Below, piece by piece: positions 41,209-50,380 of a stretch of DNA of 64,000 nt. Position 1 is the stretch's first letter, and each line of letters opens with the position of its first letter. Under the pieces are notes generated by a model. That model was not told the DNA's origin. It made no database searches and worked only from the letters and a program-made list of their open reading frames with translations. The position numbers and the translations under genes are program-made. Source of the DNA: Mycobacterium sp. 852002-51163_SCH5372311 (lineage in GTDB: Bacteria; Actinomycetota; Actinomycetes; Mycobacteriales; Mycobacteriaceae); NCBI RefSeq assembly GCF_001667115.1, contig NZ_LZIJ01000171.1, positions 1 to 64,000 of the forward strand, in the 5' to 3' direction.

Positions 41209-41979
41209 CTAACGGCCGCCCGGATCGCCCGCGTCGGCAAGGGCCTGACCAGCGGCGAACACCTCGACATAGCGGTCGCGTTCGGCGGCCAGACGCGCGG
41301 CTGAATCCAGCTCCCAGATGTCGTTGATCCCGGCCTTCGCGGCGGCCAGCGCGTGCGGGGGTCCGTCCAGGAAGCGGCGCGCCCAGGCCGCGGCGCCGTC
41401 GTACACGTCGTCGGGAGCCACCATCTCGTCGATCAGGCCCAGCGCCATCGCCTCCTTGGCGTCGAAGAAGCGTCCGCTGAACACCAACTCCTTGGCCCGG
41501 CTCGTCCCAGTGGCGCGGGTCAGGCGGGCCATCCCGTCACCACCGGGAACCAGGCCGGCCAGGATCTCGGTGGCGCCGAACTTCACGTTGTCACCGCTCA
41601 CCCGCCAGTCGGCGGCCAGCGCCAGCGTCAGGCCGGCGCCCAGTGCGTATCCCGTGATCGCGGCGACGGTCGGTTTCGGGATCGCCGCGACGGCGTGGAT
41701 GGCCGCGCGCCGGACCCGGTCGGCGACACCGGCCTCCGCGGGGCTAAGCGTCCGCAATTCGGTCATGTCGTCGCCGGCCGAGAATATCTCGTGGCCGCCG
41801 AACAGGATCACCGCGGCCACATCGTCGCGCCGGCCCAATTCGTCTGCCGCAGCGGCGATTTCGCGGTAGACCTGGCGGGTCATGGCGTTGGTGGGCGGTC
41901 GCGACAGCAGCAGCATCGCCAGACCGGCGTCCTGTGAGCCGTCACTGACCACGACGCTGACGAACTCGCTGACGGTCAC
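41209..41979 (-). CDS. echA17: Enoyl-CoA hydratase/isomerase family protein EchA17
   Basis: A 256-residue crotonase-fold protein (M. tuberculosis EchA17 about 254). The first oxyanion segment is GGHEIFSAGDDMTEL; the second is ITGYALGAGLTLALAADWR, and FGATEILAGLVPGGDG carries the acid region, where the usual catalytic Glu lies near EILAGL. GTG 41979 overlaps the Nudix gene stop by 4 bases. It may hydrate 2-enoyl-CoA in beta-oxidation, as do many paralogues. Confidence 0.92.
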   Translation of the reverse strand: MTVSEFVSVVVSDGSQDAGLAMLLLSRPPTNAMTRQVYREIAAAADELGRRDDVAAVILFGGHEIFSAGDDMTELRTLSPAEAGVADRVRRAAIHAVAAIPKPTVAAITGYALGAGLTLALAADWRVSGDNVKFGATEILAGLVPGGDGMARLTRATGTSRAKELVFSGRFFDAKEAMALGLIDEMVAPDDVYDGAAAWARRFLDGPPHALAAAKAGINDIWELDSAARLAAERDRYVEVFAAGQALADAGDPGGR

Positions 41980-42818
41980 AGCGGCCACCCCATGGTTCCG
42001 CCCTTCTTGCGGGCAGCGTGGTAGCGGTCGGAGTCGAAGAACTCGAAAATCCAGTTGTCGCCCTGGATTTCCAGATGCGGTTGTACCGCGACGATCTGAC
42101 GCTCCACGGCCAGGATGTCGGCGACGGTGCGGCCGGCCAGCGAATCGAGCTGCGTCCAGGTCGGCGGCAGCAGGAAGTTGCGGCCGGCTTCGAAGTCCGC
42201 GATGGCGTCCTGCGGCGTCACCCATTCGGCACGGTCGGATTCGGTGTTCTCGCCGTCGGCACGCTGGCCTTCGGGCAGCGCTCCGACGAAGAAATAGGTG
42301 TCGTAGCGACGGGTCAGCTCGGCCTCCGGGGTGACCCAATTCGCCCACGGCCGCAACAGATCCGAACGCAGCACCAGGTTCTCCCGGCGCAGGAAGTCCG
42401 CGAACGACAGCGAGCGGTCGGCCAGCGCCTGCCGGGAATCGCGGTATACCGAGGCATCGCGGACGATACTGTTCGGTGCCGAGACGGCCTGGTTTGCCGG
42501 CCCGGCGAACAGCACCCCGGACTCCTCGAACGTCTCCCGGGCCGCGGCGCAGACCAGCGCCTCGGCCAGGCCGGGTTCGATGCCGAACCGCTGCGCCCAC
42601 CATTCCGGCGGCGGCCCGGCCCACGCGATATCGGCGTTGCGGTCGCGGTCGTCGACGCCGCCGCCGGGAAACACCATCACCCCGGCCGCGAACTCCATCG
42701 CGGAATGCCGCCGCATCAGGAACACGCTTACGCCTGCTGCGGCATCCGGCTCGGCGTCGCGGACCAGCATCACCGTCGCGGCCGGTCGCGGCGTAAGGGG
42801 CTCCTGCGTTGGGTTCAT
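41976..42818 (-). CDS. Nudix hydrolase, Rv3040c type
   Basis: A 280-residue Nudix-fold protein. The Nudix box core is ARETFEESGVLF (the REx2EExG part intact), preceded by VMVFPGGGVDDRD. This is the longer type related to mammalian NUDT19/RP2 CoA-pyrophosphatase-like proteins, so a CoA derivative is a possible substrate, in keeping with the neighbouring crotonase gene. It overlaps genes on both sides by 4 bases (42815 and 41979). Confidence 0.88.
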   Translation of the reverse strand: MNPTQEPLTPRPAATVMLVRDAEPDAAAGVSVFLMRRHSAMEFAAGVMVFPGGGVDDRDRNADIAWAGPPPEWWAQRFGIEPGLAEALVCAAARETFEESGVLFAGPANQAVSAPNSIVRDASVYRDSRQALADRSLSFADFLRRENLVLRSDLLRPWANWVTPEAELTRRYDTYFFVGALPEGQRADGENTESDRAEWVTPQDAIADFEAGRNFLLPPTWTQLDSLAGRTVADILAVERQIVAVQPHLEIQGDNWIFEFFDSDRYHAARKKGGTMGWPL

Positions 42819-43669
42819 GACAGCCTCCGGTGAGCTGCGCGGGTGCGGACCCGCCTGGCGAAATAGCGTCCGTCGACGACGTCCAGGGCGATCGACTGAC
42901 CGAAGGCGATGGACAGGTTTTCGGCGGTGAGCACGTCGGGCAGCAAACCCGCGGCAACCACCTGGGCCTCCGAGAGCAGCATGCAGTGGCTGAAGCCCGG
43001 CGGCACCTCCTCCACATGGTGGGTGACCAGCACGAGCGCCGGCGCGTCGGGATCGGCGGCCAGGTCGGTCAGCCGCGCCACCAGCTCCTCGCGGCCCCCG
43101 AGGTCCAGGCCGGCGGCGGGTTCGTCGAGCAGCAGCAGTTCAGGATCGGTCATCAGCGCCCGGGCGATCAGCACCCGCTTGCGCTCGCCTTCCGACAGCG
43201 TGCCGTAGGTACGGTCGGCCAGGTGCTCGGCACCCAGGCTCTCCAGCATGTCGACCGCCCGGCGGTAGTCGACCTCGTCGTAGCGCTCCCGCCATCGGCC
43301 CAGCACCGCGTAGCCCGCCGACACGACCAGGTCGCGGACCAGCTCGTCGTCGGGCACCCGTTGCGCCAGCGCCGACGAGCTCAGCCCGATCCGCGCGCGC
43401 AGCTCGGAGACGTCGACGCGGCCGAGCCGTTCGCCGAGCACATAGGCGGCTCCCGACGACGGGTGTTCGGTGGCCGCGGCGATGCGCAGCAGCGACGTCT
43501 TGCCTGCCCCGTTGGGGCCGATGATCACCCACCGCTCGTCGAGTTCGACGGTCCAATCGACGGGCCCGACCAGAACGCGGCCACCGCGGCGCAGCGAAAC
43601 GCTTCTGAAATCGATCAGCAGATCCGGGTTCACGGTTTCACGGTCGGTTTCGGGGCCGGTTTCGGGCAC
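42815..43669 (-). CDS. ABC transporter ATP-binding protein, Rv3041c type
   Basis: A 284-residue ATPase. Walker A is IIGPNGAGKTSLL, the signature motif is LSEGERKRVLIARAL, Walker B is LLLLDEPAAGLDLGG, and the switch His is in LVTHHVEE. No permease gene is adjacent, so the partner is unknown; it may be a stand-alone ModF-like ATPase. GTG 43669 gives a length close to that in M. tuberculosis (287); the longer open frame upstream runs through a palindromic repeat and is not coding. Confidence 0.9.
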   Translation of the reverse strand: MPETGPETDRETVNPDLLIDFRSVSLRRGGRVLVGPVDWTVELDERWVIIGPNGAGKTSLLRIAAATEHPSSGAAYVLGERLGRVDVSELRARIGLSSSALAQRVPDDELVRDLVVSAGYAVLGRWRERYDEVDYRRAVDMLESLGAEHLADRTYGTLSEGERKRVLIARALMTDPELLLLDEPAAGLDLGGREELVARLTDLAADPDAPALVLVTHHVEEVPPGFSHCMLLSEAQVVAAGLLPDVLTAENLSIAFGQSIALDVVDGRYFARRVRTRAAHRRLS

Positions 43670-43718
43670 CCGATCATCGTGCCGTATGCCGGGCGAGCTT
43701 GAGCGGCCCCCCCGGATC

Positions 43719-43781
43719 CGCGAGCGTGCGTGTCTGTACGACGACACGCCCGTCTCAGGCGTACATCTACGCACCTTCGCG
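43719..43781. repeat. Palindromic intergenic element, copy 2
   Basis: A 63-base element beginning CGCGAGCGTGCGTG and ending CGCACCTTCGCG, so its ends pair. It abuts the serB2 stop codon directly. Its first 32 bases share 29 with copy 1 at 15092. It may fold as a hairpin after serB2. Confidence 0.8.
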
Positions 43782-45020
43782 TTAGCTGCCAGGCGGGATC
43801 TCGACGCGGCGGACCACTCCGTCGACCGCGTCTGCGGCCTCGATCTCGCCGCGAGTGACACCCAGCAAGAACAGCACCGTATCCAGGTACGGATGGCTCA
43901 ACGACGCGTCGGCCACTTCGCGCAATGCCGGCTTGGCGTTGAAGGCCACTCCGAGGCCCGCCGCCGCCAGCATGTCGATGTCGTTGGCGCCGTCGCCGAC
44001 GGCGACCGTCTGCTCCATCGATACCCCGGCCTGCTCCGCGAAGTCGCGCAGCGCCTTGGCCTTGCCGGCCCGGTCGATAATCGGGCCCGCCACCCGGCCG
44101 GTCAGCACGCCGTCGACGATCTCCAGCTCGTTGGCGGCGACGAAGTCCAGCATCAGCTCGTGCGCCAACGGATCGATGACCCGCCGGAATCCCCCGGACA
44201 CCACGCCGCAGCGAAAACCCAAGCGCCGCAACGTCCGTAACGTGGTACGCGCACCGGGCATGAGCTCCAGCTGATCGGCGACCTCGTCGAGCACGCTGGC
44301 CGGCATGCCCGCCAAGGTGGCTACGCGCTGCACCAACGACTCGGCAAAGTCCAGCTCGCCGCGCATCGCGGCCTCGGTGATCGCCGCGACCTTGCCCTGG
44401 GCGCCCATCCGGGCTGCCAGCATTTCGATGACCTCACCCTGGACCAGCGTCGAATCCACATCGAACACGATGAGCCGCTTGGCGCGCCGGTCCAGCCCGT
44501 AACTCTCGACCGCCACGTCGACCTGTTCCTCGGCGGCGACCCTGGTCAGGGCGGTCTGCAGGTCGCCACCGACCTCCGGAGGTGCCGACACGCGCAGTTC
44601 CAGCCCGGTAACCGGGTAGTCCGATACGCCACGGATCAGGTCGATGTTGACGCCGAGCGCGGCTACTTCGCGTGCCACCGCGGCGAACGCCTCGGCGGTG
44701 ATGGGCCGGCCCAGCACCATGATGATGTGGGTCGAGGGCTCCCGGATGATCGGCAGGTCGTCGCTGCGCTCGATCGTGACGTCGAGGCCCACCTGGTGAA
44801 TCGCGGCCTCGACATCGCGCCGTAGCGCGGTGTCCTCGGCGACGTCCGTGGCCACCGACACCAGTACCCCTAGTGTCAGGCGGCCCCGGATCACCACCTG
44901 CTCGACGTTGAGCAACTCGACCTTGTGCTGCGAGAGCACGTCGAAAAGCGCGGACGTCACACCTGGCTGATCCGCGCCGGTGACGGTGATCAGCACCGAC
45001 ACCTTGGGTGGCGAGTTCAC
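43782..45020 (-). CDS. serB2: Phosphoserine phosphatase SerB2
   Basis: A 412-residue enzyme (409 in M. tuberculosis) for the last step of serine synthesis. Two N-terminal ACT domains (VLITVTGADQPGVTSALFD; IIMVLGRPITAEAFA) give regulation by amino acids. The HAD phosphatase domain has the nucleophile Asp in FDVDSTLVQGE, the GVVSGGFRRV motif II region, and AVGDGANDIDML as motif IV. It lies 15 bases downstream of ctaD on the same strand, so read-through from ctaD is likely. Confidence 0.97.
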   Translation of the reverse strand: MNSPPKVSVLITVTGADQPGVTSALFDVLSQHKVELLNVEQVVIRGRLTLGVLVSVATDVAEDTALRRDVEAAIHQVGLDVTIERSDDLPIIREPSTHIIMVLGRPITAEAFAAVAREVAALGVNIDLIRGVSDYPVTGLELRVSAPPEVGGDLQTALTRVAAEEQVDVAVESYGLDRRAKRLIVFDVDSTLVQGEVIEMLAARMGAQGKVAAITEAAMRGELDFAESLVQRVATLAGMPASVLDEVADQLELMPGARTTLRTLRRLGFRCGVVSGGFRRVIDPLAHELMLDFVAANELEIVDGVLTGRVAGPIIDRAGKAKALRDFAEQAGVSMEQTVAVGDGANDIDMLAAAGLGVAFNAKPALREVADASLSHPYLDTVLFLLGVTRGEIEAADAVDGVVRRVEIPPGS

Positions 45021-45035
45021 TCGCGGCGGCCGCCG

Positions 45036-46796
45036 CTACTGGTCACTGGTGGAGCGATCCGGTTCTGTCCGCGGGCCGAATCCCTTTGGCGACTCACCGG
45101 CCGTGGCGTGGCGCCCGACGTGCGCTTCGGCGCGAAGTCGTTCCACCATGTGCGGATAGTGCAGCTCGAACGCGGGACGCTCGGAGCGGATCCGGGGCAG
45201 CTCGGTGAAGTTGTGCCGCGGCGGCGGGCAACTGGTCGCCCATTCCAGGGAATTGCCGTAGCCCCACGGGTCGTCGACGGTCACCACCTCGCCGTAGCGC
45301 CAGCTCTTGAAGACGTTCCACACGAACGGCAGCATCGACGCGCCCAGGATGAACGCCCCGATGGTCGAAACGACGTTGTACGGCATGAAGCCGTCGCTCT
45401 TCAGGTAGTCCGCGTAGCGGCGCGGCATGCCCAGGTCGCCGACCCAGTGCTGCACCAGGAACGTGGTGTGGAACCCGATGAACGTCAGCCAGAAGTGCAG
45501 CTTGCCCAACCGTTCGTCGAGCAGGCGGCCGGTCATCTTGGGGAACCAGAAGTAGATCCCGGCGAACGTGGAGAAGACGATGGTGCCGAACAGCACGTAG
45601 TGGAAGTGGGCGACGACGAAGTAGCTGTCCGTCACGTGGAAGTCCAGCGGCGGGCTGGCCAGCAGCACACCGGTCAGACCACCCAGCAGGAAGGTGACCG
45701 CGAAGCCGATCGAAAACAGCATCGGCGTCTCAAATGTCAACTGGCCCTTCCACATTGTGCCGATCCAGTTGAAGAACTTGATCCCGGTGGGGACCGCGAT
45801 CAGATACGTCATGAAGGAGAAGAACGGAAGCAGGACGGCACCGGTGGCGAACATGTGGTGCGCCCACACCGCGACCGACAAGGCGGCGATCGACAGGGTC
45901 GCGTAGACCAGCGTGGTGTAGCCGAAGATCGGCTTCCGGGAGAACACCGGGAAGATCTCGGAGACGATCCCGAAGAACGGCAGCGCGATGATGTACACCT
46001 CGGGGTGGCCGAAGAACCAGAACAGATGCTGCCACAACAGAACTCCGCCGTTGGCGGCGTCGTAGACGTGGGCCCCGAGGTGGCGGTCGGCGGCCAGTCC
46101 GAACAGCGCGGCGGTCAGCAGCGGGAATGCGATTAGCACGAGGATCGACGTCACCAGGATGTTCCAGGTGAAGATCGGCATCCGGAACATGGTCATGCCC
46201 GGGGCGCGCATGCAGACCACGGTGGTGATCATGTTGACCGCGCCCAGGATGGTGCCCAGACCCGCGACGATCAGACCCATGATCCACAGGTCGCCGCCGG
46301 CGCCGGGCGAGTGGATGGCGTCGGTCAGCGGGGTGTAGGCGGTCCATCCGAAGTCGGCGGCCCCGCCCGGCGTGATGAAACCGGCTGCGCCCATCGTGGC
46401 GCCGAACAGGAACAGCCAGAACGAAAACGCGTTCAGCCGGGGGAATGCCACGTCGGGGGCGCCGATCTGCAGCGGCAGCACCAGGTTGGCGAAGCCGAAG
46501 ACGATCGGGGTGGCATAGAACAGCAGCATGATCGTGCCGTGCATGGTGAACAGCTGGTTGAACTGCTCATTCGACAGGAACTGCAGGCCAGGAACGGCCA
46601 GCTCGGTCCGCATCAACAATGCCAGCAGCCCGCCGATAAAGAAGAAGATGAAGCAGGCGACGCAGTACATGATGCCGATCAGCTTGTGATCGGTGGTCGT
46701 GACCAGCTTGTAGACCAGGTTCCCCTTGGGCCCCGTCCGGGGCGGGTAGGGACGGACGGCTTCGAGTTCTCCCAAGGGGGGCGCTTCGGCTGTCAA
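45036..46796 (-). CDS. ctaD: Cytochrome c oxidase subunit I (aa3 type)
   Basis: A 586-residue, twelve-helix subunit of the aa3 terminal oxidase in the bcc-aa3 supercomplex. Heme and copper ligands are visible: the low-spin heme His in FTMHGTIMLLF; the CuB His with cross-linked Tyr in FGHPEVYIIALP; the HHMF pair; and the heme a/a3 His in VVAHFHYVLFG. The start is TTG 46796, supported by GGAGGAG just upstream and by alignment of TAEAPPLGELEAVRPYP with M. tuberculosis. The same frame remains open upstream through a tandem repeat. Confidence 0.96.
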   Translation of the reverse strand: MTAEAPPLGELEAVRPYPPRTGPKGNLVYKLVTTTDHKLIGIMYCVACFIFFFIGGLLALLMRTELAVPGLQFLSNEQFNQLFTMHGTIMLLFYATPIVFGFANLVLPLQIGAPDVAFPRLNAFSFWLFLFGATMGAAGFITPGGAADFGWTAYTPLTDAIHSPGAGGDLWIMGLIVAGLGTILGAVNMITTVVCMRAPGMTMFRMPIFTWNILVTSILVLIAFPLLTAALFGLAADRHLGAHVYDAANGGVLLWQHLFWFFGHPEVYIIALPFFGIVSEIFPVFSRKPIFGYTTLVYATLSIAALSVAVWAHHMFATGAVLLPFFSFMTYLIAVPTGIKFFNWIGTMWKGQLTFETPMLFSIGFAVTFLLGGLTGVLLASPPLDFHVTDSYFVVAHFHYVLFGTIVFSTFAGIYFWFPKMTGRLLDERLGKLHFWLTFIGFHTTFLVQHWVGDLGMPRRYADYLKSDGFMPYNVVSTIGAFILGASMLPFVWNVFKSWRYGEVVTVDDPWGYGNSLEWATSCPPPRHNFTELPRIRSERPAFELHYPHMVERLRAEAHVGRHATAGESPKGFGPRTEPDRSTSDQ

Positions 46797-46824
46797 CAGC
46801 TCCTCCAAACATCCGTCCAGGGCA

Positions 46825-46877
46825 GAGGCCCATAAACCAATGGGGCCCAAAAAACCAAATGAGGCCCAAAAACCAAC
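46825..46877. repeat. Three imperfect 17-19-bp tandem units in the ctaD leader
   Basis: GAGGCCCATAAACCAAT, GGGGCCCAAAAAACCAAAT and GAGGCCCAAAAACCAAC follow one another at 46825-46877, ending about 30 bases upstream of the ctaD TTG start. In the mRNA sense they read TTGGTTTTTGGGCC. They could be a protein or RNA binding array, or just slippage. Confidence 0.7.
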
Positions 46878-47010
46878 ACTGCCCAGAATCTTAGCCTTCG
46901 ATCAGGCCAGTGGAAGGTTTGGTCCTACAAACTGTCGTAATTGCTTCTGACGTGCATTCGGCCCGTTTCGGCGGGCAGGCCCGGGGCGAGCGGATGTTAC
47001 CGTCGAAGCC

Positions 47011-48108
47011 GTGCGTTTCGGCCGGATGCGACTCACTGTGTCCGCAGCCTCGATAGCCGCGGCAGTCGCGATTCTGACGTGCAGCGCATGCGGGTCCGAT
47101 CAGCCTCCCAAGCCGTCGCGGTCGGTGCCCACCCCGACGACCCAGATCGCGGGGGCCGGCGTGCTGGGCAACGATCGCAAGTCCGAGGAATCGTGCGCGC
47201 GCGATGCCGCCGCCCCGGACCCGGGACCGCCGACCCGTCCGGCCCACAATGCCGAGGGCGTCACGCCCGACGTCGTGCAAGTGCCGTCCGACCCGCAACG
47301 CATCGTGGTGCTCTCCGGCGACCAGCTCGACGCGCTGTGCGCGCTCGGCCTGCAGTCGCGGGTCGTGGGCGCCGCGCTGCCGGACGGCTCGTCCGGTCAG
47401 CCGTCTTACCTGGGCAACGCGGTGCACGGGCTGCCCGGCATGGGCTCCCGCAGCTCCCCCGACCTGAACGCCATCAAGGCTGCCCACCCCGATCTGATCC
47501 TCGGCTCGCAGGGCTTGACGCCGAAGTTGTACCCGCAGCTGGCGGCGATCGCACCGACGGTGTTCACCGGGGCCCCGGGCGCGGGCTGGCAGGACAACTT
47601 ACGTGGCATCGGGGCGGCCACCGCGCGCGGCGCGGCAGTCGACGGGCTGATCGGTGGCTTTTCCCGGCGGGCGAGCGAGGTCGGGGCCAAGCATGACGCG
47701 GCGCACTTCCAGGCATCGATCGTCGAGCTGACCGACAACACCTTGCGTGTGTACGGGTCCAAAAACTTCCCGGCCAGTGTCCTGGTCGCGGTCGGGGTGG
47801 ACCGGCCCGCGTCGCAGCGGTTCACCGACAAGGCCTTCATCGAATTCGGCACGACGGACGCCGACCTGGCCAAGTCGCCGGATTGGTCGGCCGCGGACGC
47901 CGACATCATCTACGTGTCCTGCGCGTCATCTGCCGTGACGGAGCGCGCCGCAGGCATCTTCGACAGCGACCCGTGGCGCAGGCTCTCCGCGTATCGCGAC
48001 AACCGGGTCTTCGTCGTCAACCACGAAATCTGGCAGACCGGCCAGGGTTTGATAGCGGCCCGCGGCATCGTCGACGACCTGCGCTGGGTCAACGCGCCGA
48101 TCAACTAG
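47011..48108 (+). CDS. fecB: FecB-like periplasmic iron-complex-binding lipoprotein
   Basis: A 365-residue substrate-binding protein (359 in M. tuberculosis). The signal peptide leads to a Cys-rich lipobox region (TCSAC, lipid Cys 24 or 27). The PF01497 fold starts at PQRIVVLSGDQLDALCALG and includes HPDLILGSQGL. FecB binds ferric siderophores or related ligands; in mycobacteria it has also been linked to cell-wall integrity and drug tolerance. GTG 47011 was used. No IdeR box was recognised upstream. Confidence 0.93.
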   Translation: MRFGRMRLTVSAASIAAAVAILTCSACGSDQPPKPSRSVPTPTTQIAGAGVLGNDRKSEESCARDAAAPDPGPPTRPAHNAEGVTPDVVQVPSDPQRIVVLSGDQLDALCALGLQSRVVGAALPDGSSGQPSYLGNAVHGLPGMGSRSSPDLNAIKAAHPDLILGSQGLTPKLYPQLAAIAPTVFTGAPGAGWQDNLRGIGAATARGAAVDGLIGGFSRRASEVGAKHDAAHFQASIVELTDNTLRVYGSKNFPASVLVAVGVDRPASQRFTDKAFIEFGTTDADLAKSPDWSAADADIIYVSCASSAVTERAAGIFDSDPWRRLSAYRDNRVFVVNHEIWQTGQGLIAARGIVDDLRWVNAPIN

Positions 48109-48293
48109 CGTCGATCGGCCGGCCTGCCACTCGGGGTTACCAGCGGCTTCGAGATTCACTGGCTTTCCGAAAAGCGGGTATGGCAGCGGTCGTCATAAGC
48201 TGACAAACAGGCCCCAACCTGGGCGGCTGGAAAAATAACTTTAACCTAACTAAACTTTTCTGCGACTCCCTAGACGAAGAGAAGAAGGCTGTG

Positions 48294-49334
48294 ATGAGCA
48301 CTGTTTCCGCATACGCCGCGACTTCGGCCACCGCACCGTTGACCAAGACCACGATCGACCGCCGCGACCCGGGTCCGCACGACGTGGCGATCGACATCAA
48401 GTTCGCCGGCATCTGCCACTCCGACATCCACACCGTCAAAGCCGAGTGGGGCGTACCTAACTACCCTGTCGTCCCCGGCCACGAGATCGCCGGCGTAGTG
48501 ACCGCGGTGGGCTCTGAGGTCACCAAACACAAGGTGGGCGACCACGTCGGCGTGGGCTGCATGGTGAACTCCTGCGGGCAATGCCGCAGCTGCAAGGCCG
48601 GGCTGGAGCAGTACTGCAAGCCGGGAGCGACGTTCACCTACAACTCCATCGACAAGGACGGCACCCCGACGCAGGGCGGCTACAGCCAGGCCATCGTCGT
48701 CGACGAGAACTTCGTGGTGCGAATCCCTGATTCGCTGCCGCTCGACGCCGCGGCGCCGCTGCTGTGCGCGGGTATCACGCTGTACTCGCCGCTGCGGCAC
48801 TGGAAGGCCGGGTCCGACACCCGTCTGGCCATCATCGGCCTGGGCGGGCTCGGTCACATGGGCGTCAAGCTGGGCGCCGCGATGGGCGCCGAGGTGACGG
48901 TGCTGTCCCAGTCGCTGAAGAAGATGGAAGACGGATTACGTTTGGGTGCAAGCAATTACCACGCGACGGCCGACCCGGACACCTTCCGCAAACTGCGCGG
49001 CAGCTTCGATCTGATCCTGAACACCGTGTCGGCGAACCTGGATCTGGGCGACTACCTGAACCTGCTCGACGTCGACGGCTCCCTGGTCGAGCTGGGCATC
49101 CCCGAGCACCCGATGCCGGTACCGGCGTTCGCGCTGGCACTGGCGCGGCGCAGCCTGTCCGGGTCCAACATCGGCGGGATCGCCGAGACCCAGGAGATGC
49201 TGGACTTCTGCGCCGAACACGGCGTGACGCCCGAAATCGAGGTCATCACACCGGATTACATCAACGAGGCCTACGAACGGGTGCTGGCCAGCGACGTGCG
49301 CTACCGCTTCGTCATCGACATTTCAAAGTTGTGA
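48294..49334 (+). CDS. adhC: NADP-type zinc alcohol dehydrogenase AdhC
   Basis: A 346-residue medium-chain dehydrogenase, the same length as Rv3045. Catalytic zinc ligands are CHSDIH and GHE; the structural zinc Cys residues are in CGQCRSCKAGLEQYC; the Rossmann motif is IIGLGGLGHMGVKLG. Related to YahK/CAD-type aldehyde reductases. ATG 48294 is preferred to the GTG one codon earlier (GAAGAAGG upstream serves both). The 3' end overlaps the convergent gene by 12 bases. Confidence 0.95.
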   Translation: MSTVSAYAATSATAPLTKTTIDRRDPGPHDVAIDIKFAGICHSDIHTVKAEWGVPNYPVVPGHEIAGVVTAVGSEVTKHKVGDHVGVGCMVNSCGQCRSCKAGLEQYCKPGATFTYNSIDKDGTPTQGGYSQAIVVDENFVVRIPDSLPLDAAAPLLCAGITLYSPLRHWKAGSDTRLAIIGLGGLGHMGVKLGAAMGAEVTVLSQSLKKMEDGLRLGASNYHATADPDTFRKLRGSFDLILNTVSANLDLGDYLNLLDVDGSLVELGIPEHPMPVPAFALALARRSLSGSNIGGIAETQEMLDFCAEHGVTPEIEVITPDYINEAYERVLASDVRYRFVIDISKL

Positions 49335-49736
49335 CGAAGCGCGTGCCTGCCACGCGACCTCTTCGGCGGCCTCCCCGTCCTCGTCACCCGGGATCACCTC
49401 GCTGACGTCGATGCCGGCCAGCGGCCAACCGGCTGCGGCCAGTGTGGCGGCTACCCGCCGGACGTTCTCCGGGCCAGGATCGTGGTTGGTCAACTCGGCG
49501 ATGTACTCGGCGATCTCGTTGCCGTCGATCACGCCGTCGGCAACAGCGGGCGACCCCGTGGCGGTGAGGTTGCCAACCACCTCTTTGAGCTGCTCGGAGG
49601 TAAGCGGCGTGCTGCGCAACAGGGCCAGCAATGGCACCCGATCGGGCCCGGGCACGCCGTCGGGATAGCCGGCCTGCAGCCAGCGCACTACCGACCGCAC
49701 AAAGCTGGGGTGACTACGAGGGGAACCAGATGTCAT
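49323..49736 (-). CDS. DUF3349-family protein, Rv3046c type
   Basis: A 137-residue acidic protein. The DUF3349 pattern is seen: FVRSVVRWLQAGYPDGVPGPDRVPLLALL, then LTSEQLKEVV and DGVIDGNEIAEYIAELT. The family has an alpha-helical solution structure but unknown function. ATG 49736; a GTG one codon upstream is equally possible. It ends inside the 3' end of adhC. Confidence 0.88.
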   Translation of the reverse strand: MTSGSPRSHPSFVRSVVRWLQAGYPDGVPGPDRVPLLALLRSTPLTSEQLKEVVGNLTATGSPAVADGVIDGNEIAEYIAELTNHDPGPENVRRVAATLAAAGWPLAGIDVSEVIPGDEDGEAAEEVAWQARASSQL

Positions 49737-49844
49737 CACCCCATCAGTGTCACGGCTGTTGATTCACCCCCGCTCGTCCGATCCAGACAATTCATGCGCC
49801 GTTCATTCTCGAAGTCCAATTGGCCAAGCGGAATCGGTGCGCGA

Positions 49845-50198
49845 CTACTGGGAAATGAACAGTTGCGCGATCCCGATGAGCACGAGCAACCCTATGACCG
49901 CGCCGCTGATAGCTATACCGGCGATCGCCATGCCGCGACCGTCCTGACCGGTCTGCTTGATCTGGCCCAACGCGACGAAGCCGAAGATCAACCCGAGGAT
50001 GGGCCCGATGATGCACATCCAGCCGACCAGGGAAGTCACCAACGACGCGATGGCCATGCTGTTGGTACCGGCGCTGCCCTGCTGCGGATAGCCATAGCCG
50101 CCCGGCGCCGGCGGGGGATACCCGTAGCCACCCGATGCGGGCGGGTACCCGTGATCACCCGGCGGCGGCGGAGGCGGGTAGCTGGGCGGTTCCGACAC
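49845..50198 (-). CDS. Pro/Gly/Tyr-rich DUF4190 membrane protein
   Basis: A 117-residue protein. The N-terminal 50 residues are low-complexity Pro/Tyr/Gly repeats (GGYGYPPPAPGGYGYP); the C-terminal 65 form two helices with GLIFGFVALGQIKQTGQDGRGMAIAGI, the DUF4190 signature. AAGGAGG five bases before GTG 50198 fixes the start. Many mycobacterial proteins share this design; function unknown. Confidence 0.87.
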   Translation of the reverse strand: MSEPPSYPPPPPPGDHGYPPASGGYGYPPPAPGGYGYPQQGSAGTNSMAIASLVTSLVGWMCIIGPILGLIFGFVALGQIKQTGQDGRGMAIAGIAISGAVIGLLVLIGIAQLFISQ

Positions 50199-50380
50199 GG
50201 CGACCTCCTTCGGGACCAAGCGAAGTTAGTACTTTACCTCGCGAATTGTGCTATTCCCGGGTTCCTTATGCCGCACGACATTAACGTGCGCAAATCCGTT
50301 GCGGCGCTTCGCATGTGAGGCCCTAAACTCCTTAGGTGAAGAAATGGTCCGGTCCGGAGGCTCGTACGTTGGAGGGTCAG

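Noticed and set aside
43670..43861. An N-terminal extension of the ABC ATPase from 43861
   Set aside because: It overlaps the serB2 3' end and a palindromic repeat, with basic low-quality sequence; GTG 43669 gives the expected length.
45694..46835. Long open frames opposite ctaD
   Set aside because: They are antisense shadows of a membrane protein gene in GC-rich DNA, Gln/Arg/His-rich with no ribosome sites.
48238..48275. AT-rich TTTAACCTAACTAAAC upstream of adhC as an IdeR iron box
   Set aside because: Only one half of TTAGGTTAGGCTAACCTAA is matched and the symmetry is poor; the neighbouring fecB faces the other end. I do not call it an iron box.
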